64,000 nt of DNA from Candida dubliniensis CD36 (Eukaryota > Ascomycota > Pichiomycetes > Serinales > Debaryomycetaceae): assembly GCF_000026945.1 (NCBI RefSeq), contig NC_012861.1:1612001-1676000 (forward strand), in the 5' to 3' direction. The notes beneath the pieces are model-generated. The model made no database searches. It was given only the letters and a program-made list of their open reading frames with translations, and had not been told where the DNA came from. Below are positions 9,553 to 21,700 of this stretch, in pieces. The stretch's first letter is position 1, and each line of letters starts with the position of its first letter. Position numbers and translations under genes: made by a program.

Positions 9553-10765
9553 TATTTGTTTTCTTTTTAGTATCCAATTGATTCCATAATTCTTCATCGT
9601 CCTCTTCATCTTCTCTTTTACGCTTTTTCGTTTCTTCGTCCTCTGTGTCTTCATCGTCCAATATCAATAATGCTGAAGCTTCGACACCAAGATAGACTTT
9701 GGCCAATATTTCACGAGATTCCAAATCGAACACTCTCAAATATCTATCCAATCCAGCAAAGGCGGCTATCCTTTCATACACATGTACCCCAAATGTCGCT
9801 CCTGTGTTTCCGCCGGTGAATTTGCCCAACAATTTTGGTACTGGTTTAACTATTTCGCCTGCAGAAGCAGATATGGTCTTGAATCCTTTGTCATCCACTT
9901 GAGTTAATGAATATTTTGCTATAAGGCTGTGCGTGTCAGTGACAATGATTTCCGTCTGTTCGTCGTTAGCAAATGTTAAGGTTAATATTGGTTTTTCTGT
10001 TATTTGGTAATCCTTTCTAGGTTTCCTTCCTTCTGCTGTATCGTATAATCTAATTTGGCCATATCTTGTTGATGTGATAAGTTTGTATCCCTTCTCTGCC
10101 TTGGCAAATAAAATATTTGTTATCCATATTGGGACTCTCAAATCTAGGTGATCATTTCTGACATTTTTTGCTCTGAAGATGATTTCTGGCTTAAATTCGT
10201 TTTCGTAATTTTTCTTTTTGAAAACTGTACTGTTGACGTTTTTGTTAAATAGTTGTAGTATTTGAAGATCGTGTTCCTTTCCTCCTAATGCCACAATGTT
10301 TTCCGCTTGTGGATTGATTGCAAATGCACTAATTGGCTTGTATTCTGGAAGCACAAGCTCAAGTGGCTTAAAGTTGAAGGATTCATTAATGTGTATTAAA
10401 AAAAGCTTTGAAGATTCAAAAGCAACAAGTATACTATCCAAAATCTCCACTCTTAGTAATGCAATGGGCTTATCTTGAACGTCAACAGGCAATTCAAAGT
10501 TGTGTAATAATTTGAACTTTTCGTCTGACTCTTCGTCGCTCAATTCGTAAACAGAAACTTGTCCTCCAAGTCTGGCCCCTATCAAAAATTGATAGTTGAA
10601 ACTGAGGAAATGGATGATTCTTGACTTTACTGATCCTGAGGGCTCTAATAAACAATTGTCAATAGATATCGGTTGAGTGGCATTTTGTTTTGATGTATCT
10701 GTACCTTCATTGCAAATCACTTCCTTAGCTGATCCAGTGTCATCAGCTGATACAATTACTTTCAT
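9545..10765 (-). CDS. NSA1: Ribosome biogenesis protein Nsa1, WD40 protein of pre-60S particles
   Basis: 406 residues. Nsa1 is a WD-repeat protein of early nucleolar pre-60S particles and works with Rix7 and Rrp1. Recognisable features: HFLSFNYQFLIGARLGGQVSVYEL early on, WITNILFAKAEKGYKLITSTRYGQIRLYDT in the middle, GATFGVHVYERIAAFAGLDRYLRVFDL later, then an acidic/basic tail (DDEDTEDEETKKRKRED). Length and C-terminal charge pattern fit the family. The last 8 bases overlap the SEH1 stop on the other strand, so the two mRNAs must overlap. Confidence 0.9.
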   Translation of the reverse strand: MKVIVSADDTGSAKEVICNEGTDTSKQNATQPISIDNCLLEPSGSVKSRIIHFLSFNYQFLIGARLGGQVSVYELSDEESDEKFKLLHNFELPVDVQDKPIALLRVEILDSILVAFESSKLFLIHINESFNFKPLELVLPEYKPISAFAINPQAENIVALGGKEHDLQILQLFNKNVNSTVFKKKNYENEFKPEIIFRAKNVRNDHLDLRVPIWITNILFAKAEKGYKLITSTRYGQIRLYDTAEGRKPRKDYQITEKPILTLTFANDEQTEIIVTDTHSLIAKYSLTQVDDKGFKTISASAGEIVKPVPKLLGKFTGGNTGATFGVHVYERIAAFAGLDRYLRVFDLESREILAKVYLGVEASALLILDDEDTEDEETKKRKREDEEDDEELWNQLDTKKKTNTI

Positions 10766-11281
10766 GATTTAAGGATGTGTTGTACAAGGTGACTTAAGAT
10801 GATACTGATGTCTAACTTCTGGTGTTAAAAAAAAAAAATAGAGATGCGATGAGAGAGAGAACGATGAGAATTGAAAATTTACTTGCATTATGTGTATGCA
10901 GGAAAATCTGTAAACTATTAAAGGAGCCACCTTGTACAACCTAATTGGAGTTGTCTTTGAAGGGAATTATTACTGAGTTGAGACTAGAGGTTGGTGTTTA
11001 TTAGATACTAGATTGCATGTTTTGGGGTTGAGATTTTTTTAGTGTAAGTATGTCTCCACTTTAGTAACTCAAAAAATTCAGGCAAGATTGTTGCAAAATA
11101 TAAGCAAAAAAAGTATATTAATTCTGAACAGTTGGTACCTAAAAAACATCTCCAAATACAGTCAGTATTGTGTAGCTTATCTGCAAGATACCCACAAAAA
11201 AGCAAAACTTTCAAAGAATTATTAAAAGTTAAACTACCTATTTTATCATATAAAAGCGGTCAAATTACAAAGCCATCAATT
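10766..11281. other. Intergenic region between NSA1 and tRNA-Ile
   Basis: 516 AT-rich bases carrying the NSA1 promoter and the tRNA upstream flank. I looked for LTR remnants, common beside yeast tRNA genes, and saw none. No convincing reading frame. Confidence 0.4.
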
Positions 11282-11368
11282 GGTCCCTTGGCCCAGTTGG
11301 TTAAGGCGTGGTGCTAATAAATCTAATTTGTTACGCCAAGATCAGCAGTTCGATCCTGCTAGGGACCA
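11282..11368 (+). tRNA. tRNA-Ile (anticodon AAU) with 13-nt intron
   Basis: The acceptor stem GGTCCCT pairs with AGGGACC and the discriminator base is A. D arm GCCCAGTTGGTTAAGGC, T arm around GTTCGATCC (also the Pol III B box). The anticodon stem TGGTG/CGCCA closes a loop CTAATAA interrupted by a 13-base intron (about 11321-11333) directly after the base 3' of the anticodon, the canonical position. The intron carries an ATT that can pair with the AAT anticodon, as expected for a tRNA splicing substrate. A T-run downstream (from 11374) acts as terminator. Confidence 0.93.
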
Positions 11369-11373
11369 ATTTG

Positions 11374-11381
11374 TTTTTTTT
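11374..11381 (+). terminator. Pol III terminator of tRNA-Ile
   Basis: A run of eight T on the coding strand begins five bases after the tRNA 3' end, the usual RNA polymerase III stop signal. Confidence 0.75.
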
Positions 11382-11528
11382 GCTCGGCGTTGTGTCAGTT
11401 CTTGTCCAGTACTCGGATAAGTTCAAATCTCCTTTTTTTTTTATCATGCCTCATATCTTAGTATGTGAATGGAATTGGAAGAACTTTTGCACTGTATTCC
11501 AGGAATTTAAGAGATTGATCAAATTTTA

Positions 11529-12410
11529 ATGAGTTGGAAAAGACTAATCAGATTTGTTGCCCGAGATGGGAAGATTTATAGGGGAGAACCAATTTTCACT
11601 AATACTAATTACGATGTTGGTAAAAAATATCTTGCTGGTGAACAACAACTCAAAGCTAGAGTTATAAAAGGAACAAACATTTTTGAAAACACAATTGTAA
11701 CAGAGGAGATATTAGAAGTGGTGAAATTGTTAGGTCCTTTGACTCCCGAAGATGTCCCCATTGTCAAATGCATTGGCTTAAACTACATGAAGCATATCGA
11801 GGAAAGTGGTATACCAGCGCCACCTTACCCTCCGTTGTTTTACAAACCTCGAACCTGCATAGCGGACTTTAATGAACCCATTCCTATTTCAAAAATTGCA
11901 CAAGTAGACCAATGTGATTATGAAGGTGAATTATGTGTTGTCATAGGAAAATCTGGGAAAAATATTGATAAAGAGAATGCATTAGAATATGTTGGTGGCT
12001 ATGTTGTTGGTAATGATGTTTCTGCCAGAACTTGGCAATTAGATCCAAAATATGCTGGTGGTGCTCCACAATGGTGTTTCTCTAAATCTTTTGATAAATA
12101 TGCTCCCTTGGGTCCTCAGTTGGTTTCACCTAGTGTTATAAAAGATCCGTCAACTTTACATTTACAAACTCGAGTTAACGGAGAGTTGCGACAAGATTCC
12201 CCTACTTCAGATTTATTATTCAACGTTTCCGAAATAATTGCCTTTCTTTCTCAATCCACCACGTTAGAGCAAGGAACTGTCATAATGACAGGAACACCAA
12301 GTGGTGTTGCCATGGGAATGAAAGACCAGAAGTATTTACAAGATGGTGATGAGGTTGAGGTGTACATCACACAAATTGGTACTTTGGTCAATAAGATGAG
12401 ATTTGAATAA
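11529..12410 (+). CDS. Fumarylacetoacetate hydrolase-family protein (FAHD-type, probably mitochondrial)
   Basis: 293 residues. Members hydrolyse or decarboxylate acylpyruvates such as oxaloacetate or fumarylpyruvate with a divalent metal; which substrate this one uses cannot be read from sequence. The core FAH fold is complete: CIGLNYMKHIEE, the metal-binding DYEGELCVVIG (Glu132, Glu134), VVGNDVSAR (Asp163), SKSFDKYAPLGP and the terminal IMTGTPSGVAMG. The N-terminal extension (RLIRFVARDGKIYRGEP) is typical of eukaryotic FAHD2-like proteins rather than the short bacterial type. It lies between two tRNA genes. Confidence 0.88.
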   Translation: MSWKRLIRFVARDGKIYRGEPIFTNTNYDVGKKYLAGEQQLKARVIKGTNIFENTIVTEEILEVVKLLGPLTPEDVPIVKCIGLNYMKHIEESGIPAPPYPPLFYKPRTCIADFNEPIPISKIAQVDQCDYEGELCVVIGKSGKNIDKENALEYVGGYVVGNDVSARTWQLDPKYAGGAPQWCFSKSFDKYAPLGPQLVSPSVIKDPSTLHLQTRVNGELRQDSPTSDLLFNVSEIIAFLSQSTTLEQGTVIMTGTPSGVAMGMKDQKYLQDGDEVEVYITQIGTLVNKMRFE

Positions 12411-12627
12411 GTACCAAACACAAAGTGACCTTTATTGAAACATATATAGTCCAATACCCTTATTTATGAACCTTGTGCATATACAGACATAGAAGTTGAA
12501 CAAAATAAAAATAAAAAATAATGAATAGCTCTGATATGTGGTTCAAATAGTCTTCATAATTTCTTCCTAAAATATATATGAAAATAACACAGTGAGTTAT
12601 AAATTGACAATTTATTTTCAACAAAAT

Positions 12628-12700
12628 GGGCGTGTGGCGTAGTTGGTAGCGCGTTCCCTTAGCATGGGAAAGGTCATGAGTTCGACTCTTATCTCGTCCA
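12628..12700 (+). tRNA. tRNA-Ala (anticodon AGC)
   Basis: 73 bases, no intron. Acceptor GGGCGTG pairs with CTCGTCC and includes the G3:U70 wobble pair that defines alanine tRNA; discriminator A at 12700. D arm GGCGTAGTTGGTAGCGC, anticodon loop TTAGCAT with AGC at 12661-12663, T arm with GTTCGACTC. A T-rich run follows from 12705 (Pol III terminator). Confidence 0.96.
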
Positions 12701-12704
12701 TATA

Positions 12705-12714
12705 TTTTTTTTTC
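12705..12714 (+). terminator. Pol III terminator of tRNA-Ala
   Basis: A long T-run just downstream of the tRNA 3' end on the coding strand. Confidence 0.7.
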
Positions 12715-12880
12715 CCAATGCTAAGTCTTCAACATTGGTATTTTATTGCAATTTTTTTTTTTGAACCATCAGTATTAGCTCGATAAAAATGAAACAAATA
12801 TGTATTTCCTTTTTTAATAATTCTATAAAAAAGAGCATGGAAAACAAATACCGAATAAAAAAGAAAAATACACTGGGTAA

Positions 12881-14710
12881 CTATAATACAACCTTGGCAG
12901 CCAATGATTTTTTGTAATCCAAAATAGATCCATCCCATCTTGTAGCTGTTTTATTTTCAATGACGAAAATGTCCTTTGCAACTTTATCCAATAATCTGAA
13001 ATCGTGCGAAACAACAACCACACCCCCATTAAAGGCATTGATAGCATCAGCTAAAGAATCAATAGTACCTAAATCTAAACCATTTGTAGGTTCGTCCAAC
13101 AAGATCAAATTTGGAGCTTCCAAAGCTAATAATGCAAAAACAACACGAGATCTTTGACCTTCAGATAAAGTTGCCATTTGGGCGGTCTGTGCTTCACCGC
13201 TTAAACCATAACGACCCAACTGGCCTCTCCAGTATTGATAATCTTGTGAAATGTTGGCAAATTTATCACGCACAAACTCTAAAGGAGATTTGGTTAAATC
13301 CAATTGATCAGCAGAGTGTTGTGAATAGACACCCAATTTAATGTGTGTATGTTGAATCACTCTACCAGTTTGAGGTTGTAATTTTCCTTGGAATAATTTT
13401 AACAAAGTAGACTTACCAACCCCATTTGGTCCCACAAGAGCCACTCTAGAGTCCATATCGATACCAATGTCTAAGTGCTCATACAAGTTATCTTCTGGCT
13501 TGCCAGAGTATGAAAATGACATATCGTCGAATGCTAAAACTGGTGGTGGCAATTTTTCCACTTCAGGGAATCTAAAAGTGAAAACTTTATCTGGAACGAC
13601 TGGTTGAATCAAACCATCAGCTTCCATTTTATCCAAAATTTTTTGTCTAGATTTGGCTTGCTTTACCAAGTTAGCATAAGTACCAGCAGATGCAATGAAT
13701 TTCTTGATATGGGCAATTTCTTCTTGTTGTTTATTGTATTGTTTCATTTGGTTGGTTTCCAATTCGGCTCTAGTCTTAACGTAAGAATCGTAGTTACCAC
13801 CGTACAATGTCAAGAGTTTCAATCTCATATCGATCATATTGGTACAGACACCATTAAGGAAATCTTGAGAATGGGAAACCAAAATTAAAATTCTATCAAA
13901 TCTCTTCAAGTATTCTTCCAACCAGACACAAGCAGCTAAATCCAAATGGGCAGTAGGATCATCCAATAACAACAAGGTTGGTTTAACAAATAAAGCCTTT
14001 GCTAATGCAACACGCATTCTCCAACCCCCTGACATATCTTTGGTCTTTTTGTTAATAGTAACTGAGTTGAAACCCAAACCAGTCAAAATGATTGCTGCTC
14101 TACTTTCAAAAGTTGATGGATCCATTTCGTCAATCTTTTCGTAAAGACCGTCCAATGCAGGACATTCTGGACCTTCCTTAACAATCAATTCTTCAACCAA
14201 ATCTTCCAATCTTTTCATTTCATGTTCTGCTTCTCTAACAACATATTCTAAAGCAGAATATTCAGTAGCTTCGGCAGGTTCATTCAACAAATAGATATCA
14301 ATATGTTCGGGAATAGGGAATTCTCTGGCAGCAATGGACTTCAACAAAGTAGACTTACCACAACCATTTTCACCCAATAACCCGTACCTACGACCATAAT
14401 TCAATTCCAACGTAGAATCTTGAATCAAGACTTTACCATGGAATAAAAGAGACACAGACGACAATTTAATATCCCTCGATGTTTCCAAAGATTCCAAGAC
14501 CCCAGTGGTGACTCTATCAGATAAACCATGTTCATCTGTTTGTAATTTCATTTTGGCAATTTGTTCTTCAGCACCTTCAACTTCGTCTTCAGCAGCATCT
14601 TTTTCAGCTTGCTTCTTGGTTTTTTTGGTGCTTTTACCAGCAGCAGCCTTTTTGGCTTCTCTTTCCAAACGCTTTTGTTCTCTTTTAGCTTTTGATGCAG
14701 AAATAGACAT
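12881..14710 (-). CDS. ARB1: ABC-F family ATPase Arb1 (Kre30), ribosome biogenesis
   Basis: 609 residues, the normal length, with no membrane segments. Arb1 is an essential twin-cassette ATPase that shuttles between nucleus and cytosol and acts in 40S and 60S assembly and ribosome-associated quality control. N-terminal lysine/alanine-rich charged region (1-60); NBD1 with Walker A GENGCGKST at 113-121 and an SGG signature; an ABC-F linker of charged helices; NBD2 with Walker A GPNGVGKST, LSEGQRSR and LLDEPTNGLD. In NBD1 the Walker B reads LLLLDDPTAHLD: the usual catalytic Glu is Asp, confirmed from the codons near 13955. The tRNA-Ala lies 180 bases past its 3' end. Confidence 0.96.
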   Translation of the reverse strand: MSISASKAKREQKRLEREAKKAAAGKSTKKTKKQAEKDAAEDEVEGAEEQIAKMKLQTDEHGLSDRVTTGVLESLETSRDIKLSSVSLLFHGKVLIQDSTLELNYGRRYGLLGENGCGKSTLLKSIAAREFPIPEHIDIYLLNEPAEATEYSALEYVVREAEHEMKRLEDLVEELIVKEGPECPALDGLYEKIDEMDPSTFESRAAIILTGLGFNSVTINKKTKDMSGGWRMRVALAKALFVKPTLLLLDDPTAHLDLAACVWLEEYLKRFDRILILVSHSQDFLNGVCTNMIDMRLKLLTLYGGNYDSYVKTRAELETNQMKQYNKQQEEIAHIKKFIASAGTYANLVKQAKSRQKILDKMEADGLIQPVVPDKVFTFRFPEVEKLPPPVLAFDDMSFSYSGKPEDNLYEHLDIGIDMDSRVALVGPNGVGKSTLLKLFQGKLQPQTGRVIQHTHIKLGVYSQHSADQLDLTKSPLEFVRDKFANISQDYQYWRGQLGRYGLSGEAQTAQMATLSEGQRSRVVFALLALEAPNLILLDEPTNGLDLGTIDSLADAINAFNGGVVVVSHDFRLLDKVAKDIFVIENKTATRWDGSILDYKKSLAAKVVL

Positions 14711-15721
14711 TATTATTTGTTGCTATGAATTGCAAGAAAGAGAATAAATGATCAAAAACTAGAATTAAAATTTTTCTATTTTTTCTTTTTTTTTTTTTTT
14801 TTTTTTTTCTGAAGAGAATACTTGATGAGAAGAGACACACTACTTTCTAACCATAGCACAACTTATGTGCAGTAGGAAACAGATGATTGATGTCATAATA
14901 ATTGTAACTCAACTAATTGGTGATGCTTTGAACACCTTTGTCAACAATGTTCCAGAACCATAAATTATTATGATCCCCAGAGATGTAATTTCAAGACGAT
15001 GATTTGTACTGGCAAAGTAGACAGTTTCGTCAAACTTATTCAACACTCGTACATACCCAATTATAATTATTCTAATGCTATGAGGTCCTTTTTTCATTCA
15101 TCTTTGATCCATGCAAAAATAATCAAATTACATTTTCCTGTTGTTGCAATTGAAACATCATTTAGCTTTTTAGCTCTTTCACAATGTAACAAACTACAAA
15201 AGAAATTCTAACTATAAAAAGGAAAGGATATCTGATTAAAATATCAGCTAACGTCAAACATCAACCGTTTTATTATTAAGTAAAATGCAACCAGATGTAC
15301 GACTAAGTTGTATAGTAATCTTCTGTTTTCGCCATTCCTTTTTCTTTAAGCTTTCTTTTTCTCTTTTATTCAAATTTTGATTCTTTTAGTTAGCTATGGA
15401 GTTACTACAAATGTTGTTGTAATAGTTTATTTCTGGCCCTAACAGAAAAGAAAGAAATCTTATTAGGAAATTTCTCATAGTAACATTAATATATAATTCC
15501 ACTCAAAGAAAAAATACAACCAAAAAAAAAAGAGAATATTGCCACCATCAAATTCATCTTAGTTACCTTCTTAATTACATATATATATATACATACATCT
15601 AAACATATCTACATATAATTATTATTTTTGGGAAAGAATAAATCAAACATTGACAAAATCAAAAAAAAAAAAAAAAAATCAAAATAAAACAATATAGCCA
15701 AAACATACAATTATACCAGAT
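14711..15721. other. Divergent ARB1/BLM10 promoter region
   Basis: 1011 bases. A 22-base T-run near 14788-14809 lies close to the ARB1 start; A-rich tracts occur at 15523-15531 and 15662-15677 near the BLM10 start. Two short open frames (14909-15097 minus, 14999-15211 plus) have no protein-like composition. I looked for snoRNA boxes and found no convincing C/D pair. Confidence 0.45.
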
Positions 15722-18700
15722 ATGCTGCCTATCGAGAAGAAGACAAAGGTGGATAAGGTGCCTAAAACTAATGTGTCTGCTCCTGTTCCCCTAAAGCATG
15801 TCCCACATCCAGTTCCCAAGGTTGCTTCTCTGGACCATCTCAAACAACAAATCTTTGAACAGGATGGACCATTGAGGTCTTTGACTCCTAATACAATGGG
15901 CCAAGTGCAAAGACATATGGTAAGAAGACCATCATTTGGAACAATTGTTACCACCAGGGAAAAGCATTACAATTTGGATTATCCAGAAGATCCCGAGGAA
16001 TTGACTAAATTACAACTTGATCCTGCATCAAGGTTTTATGCCCGATCCAAACCAAGAACTTTGAATTTACCCAGCTTGTTACCATATAAAATTGAAAGTC
16101 CACAAGACCAAGCTAAGTTTTTAAGTCACATTGTGTCTCATCTTTATATTGCAATCAAAACATTAGATATTCAAGGCTCACTTAGTGTTAGTGCCAAAGA
16201 CTTGGCTGCCTTAAAAGACGTTATTTCGGATGTTGATTTGGCTTTGGAAACAAACTTATTTGAGATGAACAATGAACCAAGTTGCGATGAAGGCAACGAC
16301 GAAAGTATTTCTGATGATTTTGAAATTTCTGATGACGAAGAGGAGGAAGAAGAAGAGGAAGAGGAAGAAGAGGACGAAGAAGATCAAGGAGACAGAGATG
16401 CTACTACTCAACATAAGAAATCGCCAAAGTCAGCTGCAGTTGTTGGTGTGAAGACTTGGTCACACGAATTAATGGTGTGGCTCAAAATGAAATACGATAT
16501 GCCCATTACATTGAGAGTAAACTTGGCTAGAGTATATTATGCAATTTGTCTTTGCCGTGGTCAACATGTGAATTTGAAAACTTACATTAGAATTTTCGAG
16601 TTGTTGACAAAGGATCAATTGTTGTTGTACAGCCATGGTTTGAGATTACCATGGGAAGATTTGTGCCGAGAGTTAGAACTACATTTTGCTGCCATTGATG
16701 TAGGGTTAACCATATTTGAAAAGAAAGATCACAAGCAATTGATTAAACTTGCCAGCAGAGCCAACTATTTCTTTGAGAGGGATTGTTTACCAAAGATTTA
16801 CGAAAGAATCGGCTCATATTTTGCTGTCAATAGCTCTGCCTTGGTGATGTCATCTTTGTCACTTTTCCCTACGGTTTTCACACCTAAGGGTGTGGAGGAT
16901 GAAAATGATATTCGTCATTACATCCAGTCGTTTTTCTATATGTGGGAAAAATTGAATAAAACCAATGGATTTGATGTACAAATAAGCTCTAGGTTAGGTA
17001 TTATTGCCATGTCTACTTTGTCAACAATTAATGACGATATCGAAACCAGAAAGTTTTTGAAGTTAGGGAAGTTTGGGATTTTTACGGCAGATCAGATGCA
17101 GTATATGATGAATACATTAATCAATAGTTTGAGTATTATGATGGACAAATATTCTTCGATGAAGTTGAAGTATTTCCACGGATTTGCCTCAACAATTGTT
17201 TTCTCAATGATTGGAGACTCGGCTTTAGCCGAAGGAGGGATTTTAAACCACTTGCGCACACTAGTTAATGCAATTGAAAGTTACATTCATCCGTCCAATA
17301 CTGGCGATTGGACGAAACCAATTTCAAAAATGATTTTGGCATTGATATATCAATTTCATAAAAGATATAATTCAGAAGTGGAAAGTCGTGGCTTCTATAA
17401 TAATATCCCAGAAGAATTTAAACTCTCAAGAAACGTTGTCAAGGAATTTGTTTCCATATTATTGCCGATTGTCAAAATAGGCATTCAGTCCAAGAAAGAA
17501 AAGGTTGGAAGCGATTACATATCTGCTTTGCAGCTTTTAGCTTTCTTAGAGCCAGAGTATGTTCTTGAGAATACACTTTTAGATATCTATGAGTCTATGG
17601 AAGGGGTAATATCTACTCATAGAGTGTCTACAGCCCTTAGCACCATTGAAACATTGTCGAGATTTATTGTATCTACGCCGGTATATAGAGTTCATGCTAC
17701 GAGAATATTGCTGTTGGCTTTGCCTGGAATCGACTCAAATGATTTAGAAAAAACAATGCAAAGTTTAGAGGTATTCACATCTATCGCCAACTATGCACCC
17801 TTTTATGACTTGACTAATGGGGAAGGGGATTCTATGTTGGCATTGGAATTTACTCAAGGGCATATTGATTATTTGAAGAGAAAGATTTACGATGGTAACA
17901 TTGAAAGTTTCCAAGTCGATGCCGATTTAGAAGTTCAAGCATTGAAATCATCAACAAGTGCATTTAAGGATTTGATCAAGAGTTTAACCCAGCGATTGAC
18001 CTTGCTTTTGGAGAATCTACCAGATCCAGAAATAAGCGTAGGTTTGGAGAGCGGTCTTGCAGTTTCATTACCAAAGTTTTTATACATTATATTTGAATCA
18101 ATTTCAGATGACTTGTTCAAGCATTTCCGGAGCGACTTTTTTGAGTTTGTGTTCAATAATACATATCATACAATAGCTACTACAGTATCGGAAATTTGTG
18201 GTGGTATAATCAAACGTGATCCAAAAGCTTTCAAAAAGAATGCTCGCATTCTCATTGAGAAAATTAAGGATGAAATTCATGAAAACGAAGCAGGAGGTTA
18301 CAAAGGTGGCGTTGATATTGTTCCACGTGATCAGGCACTATTCTGGTATTTAACGATCTTGAACGAGATGATTGGGAATGCCGGAAACCAAATTATTGAC
18401 ATGTCATCAGAGGTCTATGAGTTATCATTCTTTTTAATGGAAAAGGTCAAGAGTCCTGTGGTTTTCCCCTCTGCTTATCTTGTAAACCAAGTTTTGCAGA
18501 CTGTCACAAAAATCAAAGTGAATGAATGCAGGTTAATTTCTCCAGCCTATGAACAAGAGTACGGTATTGATGAGAAATGTTGGGGAGGGTTTTGGAACCA
18601 AAGCATTAGATTTTCGAAAGAAAATATCACTTTTGATTGGTTCATTCCTTCAGAACAAGATGTTACCTTTGCAGTTGATTTTTTCAATGCTCATGTTTCC

Positions 18701-21700
18701 AAAAGTTTAGAGAATTCCATGAGATTGATACATGAATATGAAAAGGAAAAAAATTCAATTTTAAAGTCATCCTCAGGGGTTGTGGATGATATCAGACTGA
18801 TGCTTTTGTATTTGGCTTATTCATTGAGTGGTGTCTCATTTTTATTGGATCCATCATTTGAGGAAAATATTCCAAAAATAAACCATGACGGTGAATCCAT
18901 TCAGCAAAGATTATTGCTTTTGAAGCAAATTAGAGAATTGGCTCGAGTGTCAAACCAGAGAGAAGATTCCATTGATGAGGGAACTCCAGAATATATGGAA
19001 AAAATTATAAATGACTTGACCAATGAGGATTTCGACATCCTTTCTGAATTTGAACAAGGTGATAATGACTTAAGAGACAGCAAAAAACAGGAAGAAGAGA
19101 ACAGAGGTAGAGAAAAAGACGATGAGAGTATTATTTCGAAGCCCGCTTCACCAAGCCAAACCCCCATGGCTAGATTTGAAGCCAAGTCATTTCCATTAAG
19201 CAGATCTGAATCAGTTGCTCCCGCATATGATGAATCTGGAAGAGCAACACCACAAATCAATGGTGTCCATATGTCAAGTATGAACCCTGCAATAACTTTC
19301 AGAGAGAAGAGTTTGTACACATCAAACTATTTTTTTGGTACAGGTCTGGAAAATAGGAAATTTGCTGATTTATATTCCAAAGTCCACAAAACAAGAGAAT
19401 TGATCGGGAAGAGTTTACACGTCATATACAAATTCTTAATGGAGAACTTCCCCGATAATACCAAAATTTTCAAAGACTTTTTGTTTGTTATTGGCATTTG
19501 GTTTTCAGATATGGGCCGTGAAAGAGCACTTGATGCAAGTCATGCAAAGATAAATTATGGATATGTTAGTTATCTTCAAACTATCAATAGAGTTAGAAAA
19601 CCATTTACCAGAATTGCCATTGGAGCTAGATTGGAGTTGTACCATCTGTTTAGAGTTGCATTGCATGCAACCTCACGCACTGAAACAAGCTTAGATAAGC
19701 TCTTATTGGAAGACGTGGTGAAACTTTCTGTGTCTACCTATTCTAACATATCTGCTAATGCTCAAAGTATATTGGTTGATGCAATGAAAAGATTAAATGG
19801 CTCTTATAGTCTTATTATTAAGTCGGCATTCAAGCACTTGGCCAAAGCATTAGAAATGGACGATCACCAGAGAATAGAGAGCGGGTTAAGCATCTTTGCC
19901 ATCAAGAAGATTAGAGCCAGATTGCAAACTGATTTCTATAATATATACAGGTATGTGGATTTGTTGTACCGTTGCTTGAATGTTGACAACCAAAACGTTT
20001 ACAGTTCTGCGTACGTCTTGTACTCCAATGTACGCAAAGGATTGACACCACCAAGCAGTGTTTGTTTACTTAATGAAAGTGCAATTGATTCTATTAGACC
20101 ACCTGACCAGTTTATTGACTTGGAGATAAAAGCTGTAAAATTGGCCAAGGAAAACAAGAGAAAGATTTACTTTGAAAAACTTGAAAAATTGCAAGAGAAA
20201 ATATTGGCAGACGAAAGCACTAATGGACACTGGAAGATCACTGTACTGAGCTTGGAGTTGTTGCTGAACTTGCAGTCATATTTGGAAATACCGACGAGAT
20301 TAGACATTTTACTTTTATTCCACAAAGAGGCAGCACTGGATCATCCTTTAATTTCAAGAAAAGCTTTACAAGGTATTAGTGGAGTTGTCAACAAGCTTTG
20401 TACCTTGACCAAATATAACTACGACATCAAACTGATGTACGATTTGAACTTTGTTTCTCCTCATTTAACAATCGTGGACACCAGACCTGACCATGGAGTT
20501 TCCTATAAGGCAAAGTGGCAAGAAGAATTACAAAATACAGAGTATCCAAATTATTACATTGATTACAAGCCAAGTGTAGGTTGGTTATTCTGGAAGGACT
20601 CTCTTTTAGCAGTGAATCCTGCACCATTCTACAAACTTGATTTGAATCCTTCAGATTTAGAGACATTGAAAACATTTTCAGAATTTATTAGCAAAGACTG
20701 GGTTTTAAAAATAGTGAAGTTATGGGTGACTGACGCGGAGGTTAATTCATCTTTTCAAGTAATGGACGTGTTTGTTATTGCGGCATTGGTGGTTTTAGTT
20801 TCTAATGCCTACACCAAGAATTTTTCATTCCATGATTTAGTAAGTATTATTGATGAGATTTATGTCCCAGATGAAAAAAGTGCCCACATAATCACTGCTC
20901 AATTAATCATAGGTATTTTATTTGGGTCGAAGACAATGTCACCGGAATTTTGGGAAGAAAGAGATGAATATGTCAGCAAGTACTTGAAGAGAATTTTGAA
21001 TGAAGATTTATCTCCTGATAATCAAGGTATTTGGCATGTTTTTTCAGCTTTTCTTCCGGGGCATACCGATGTTAGAAGATTCCCCAAAGTGATAGATGTG
21101 ATTCTCAATTTCCAGTTAGACCCTAATTCAGACACCGCTTTCAAAGATTCTACTAGAATTGCATATATGAGAGGAGTCATCGGTTCGATTTCGTGGCGTC
21201 TTGGAAATTCAGATAAAGTTTTAGAGTTTTGTATGAAAAATATCAACAACAGGTATGCCGCAGTGAGATCACAAATTGGTAATTTGATGGCAGTATTGTC
21301 ATTCAATTATTATGTCGAATCAATATCCGATAGTAAGACATTTATTCAGAACTGTAACAGGAAAGAAGGTTTAATGTTGTATGATGGACGTGATAAGTGC
21401 AAGATTGTTACAATAATACCTGAGTTATTTGCCCAAATTGAGCATTGGAGAAAAGAATGTCAGCATTTGACTCCGCAAGAAATACTCAAGACAAATTACA
21501 TATACACAGCCACGACCGTCTTGATATGGATAAGACAAGAGTTGAATACTAATTTGTCCATAATGTTTGAATTTTATGTGTGCCTGCACATTATTCCTTT
21601 TTTGCTTGAATTGATATATTTGAGAGAGGTGTGCCAGTTGGGAAACATTGACCCAATTACGGTTTTGAAAAAAGTGTCGCAAATCCCCTATACCACTGAT

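Noticed and set aside
10766..12880. Possible LTR or transposon remnants beside the two tRNA genes
   Set aside because: I found no TG...CA bounded repeat or target duplication.
14909..15211. Short frames and possible snoRNA boxes between ARB1 and BLM10
   Set aside because: A C-box-like TGATGA is present near 14832 but no D box at a proper distance; the frames are not protein-like.
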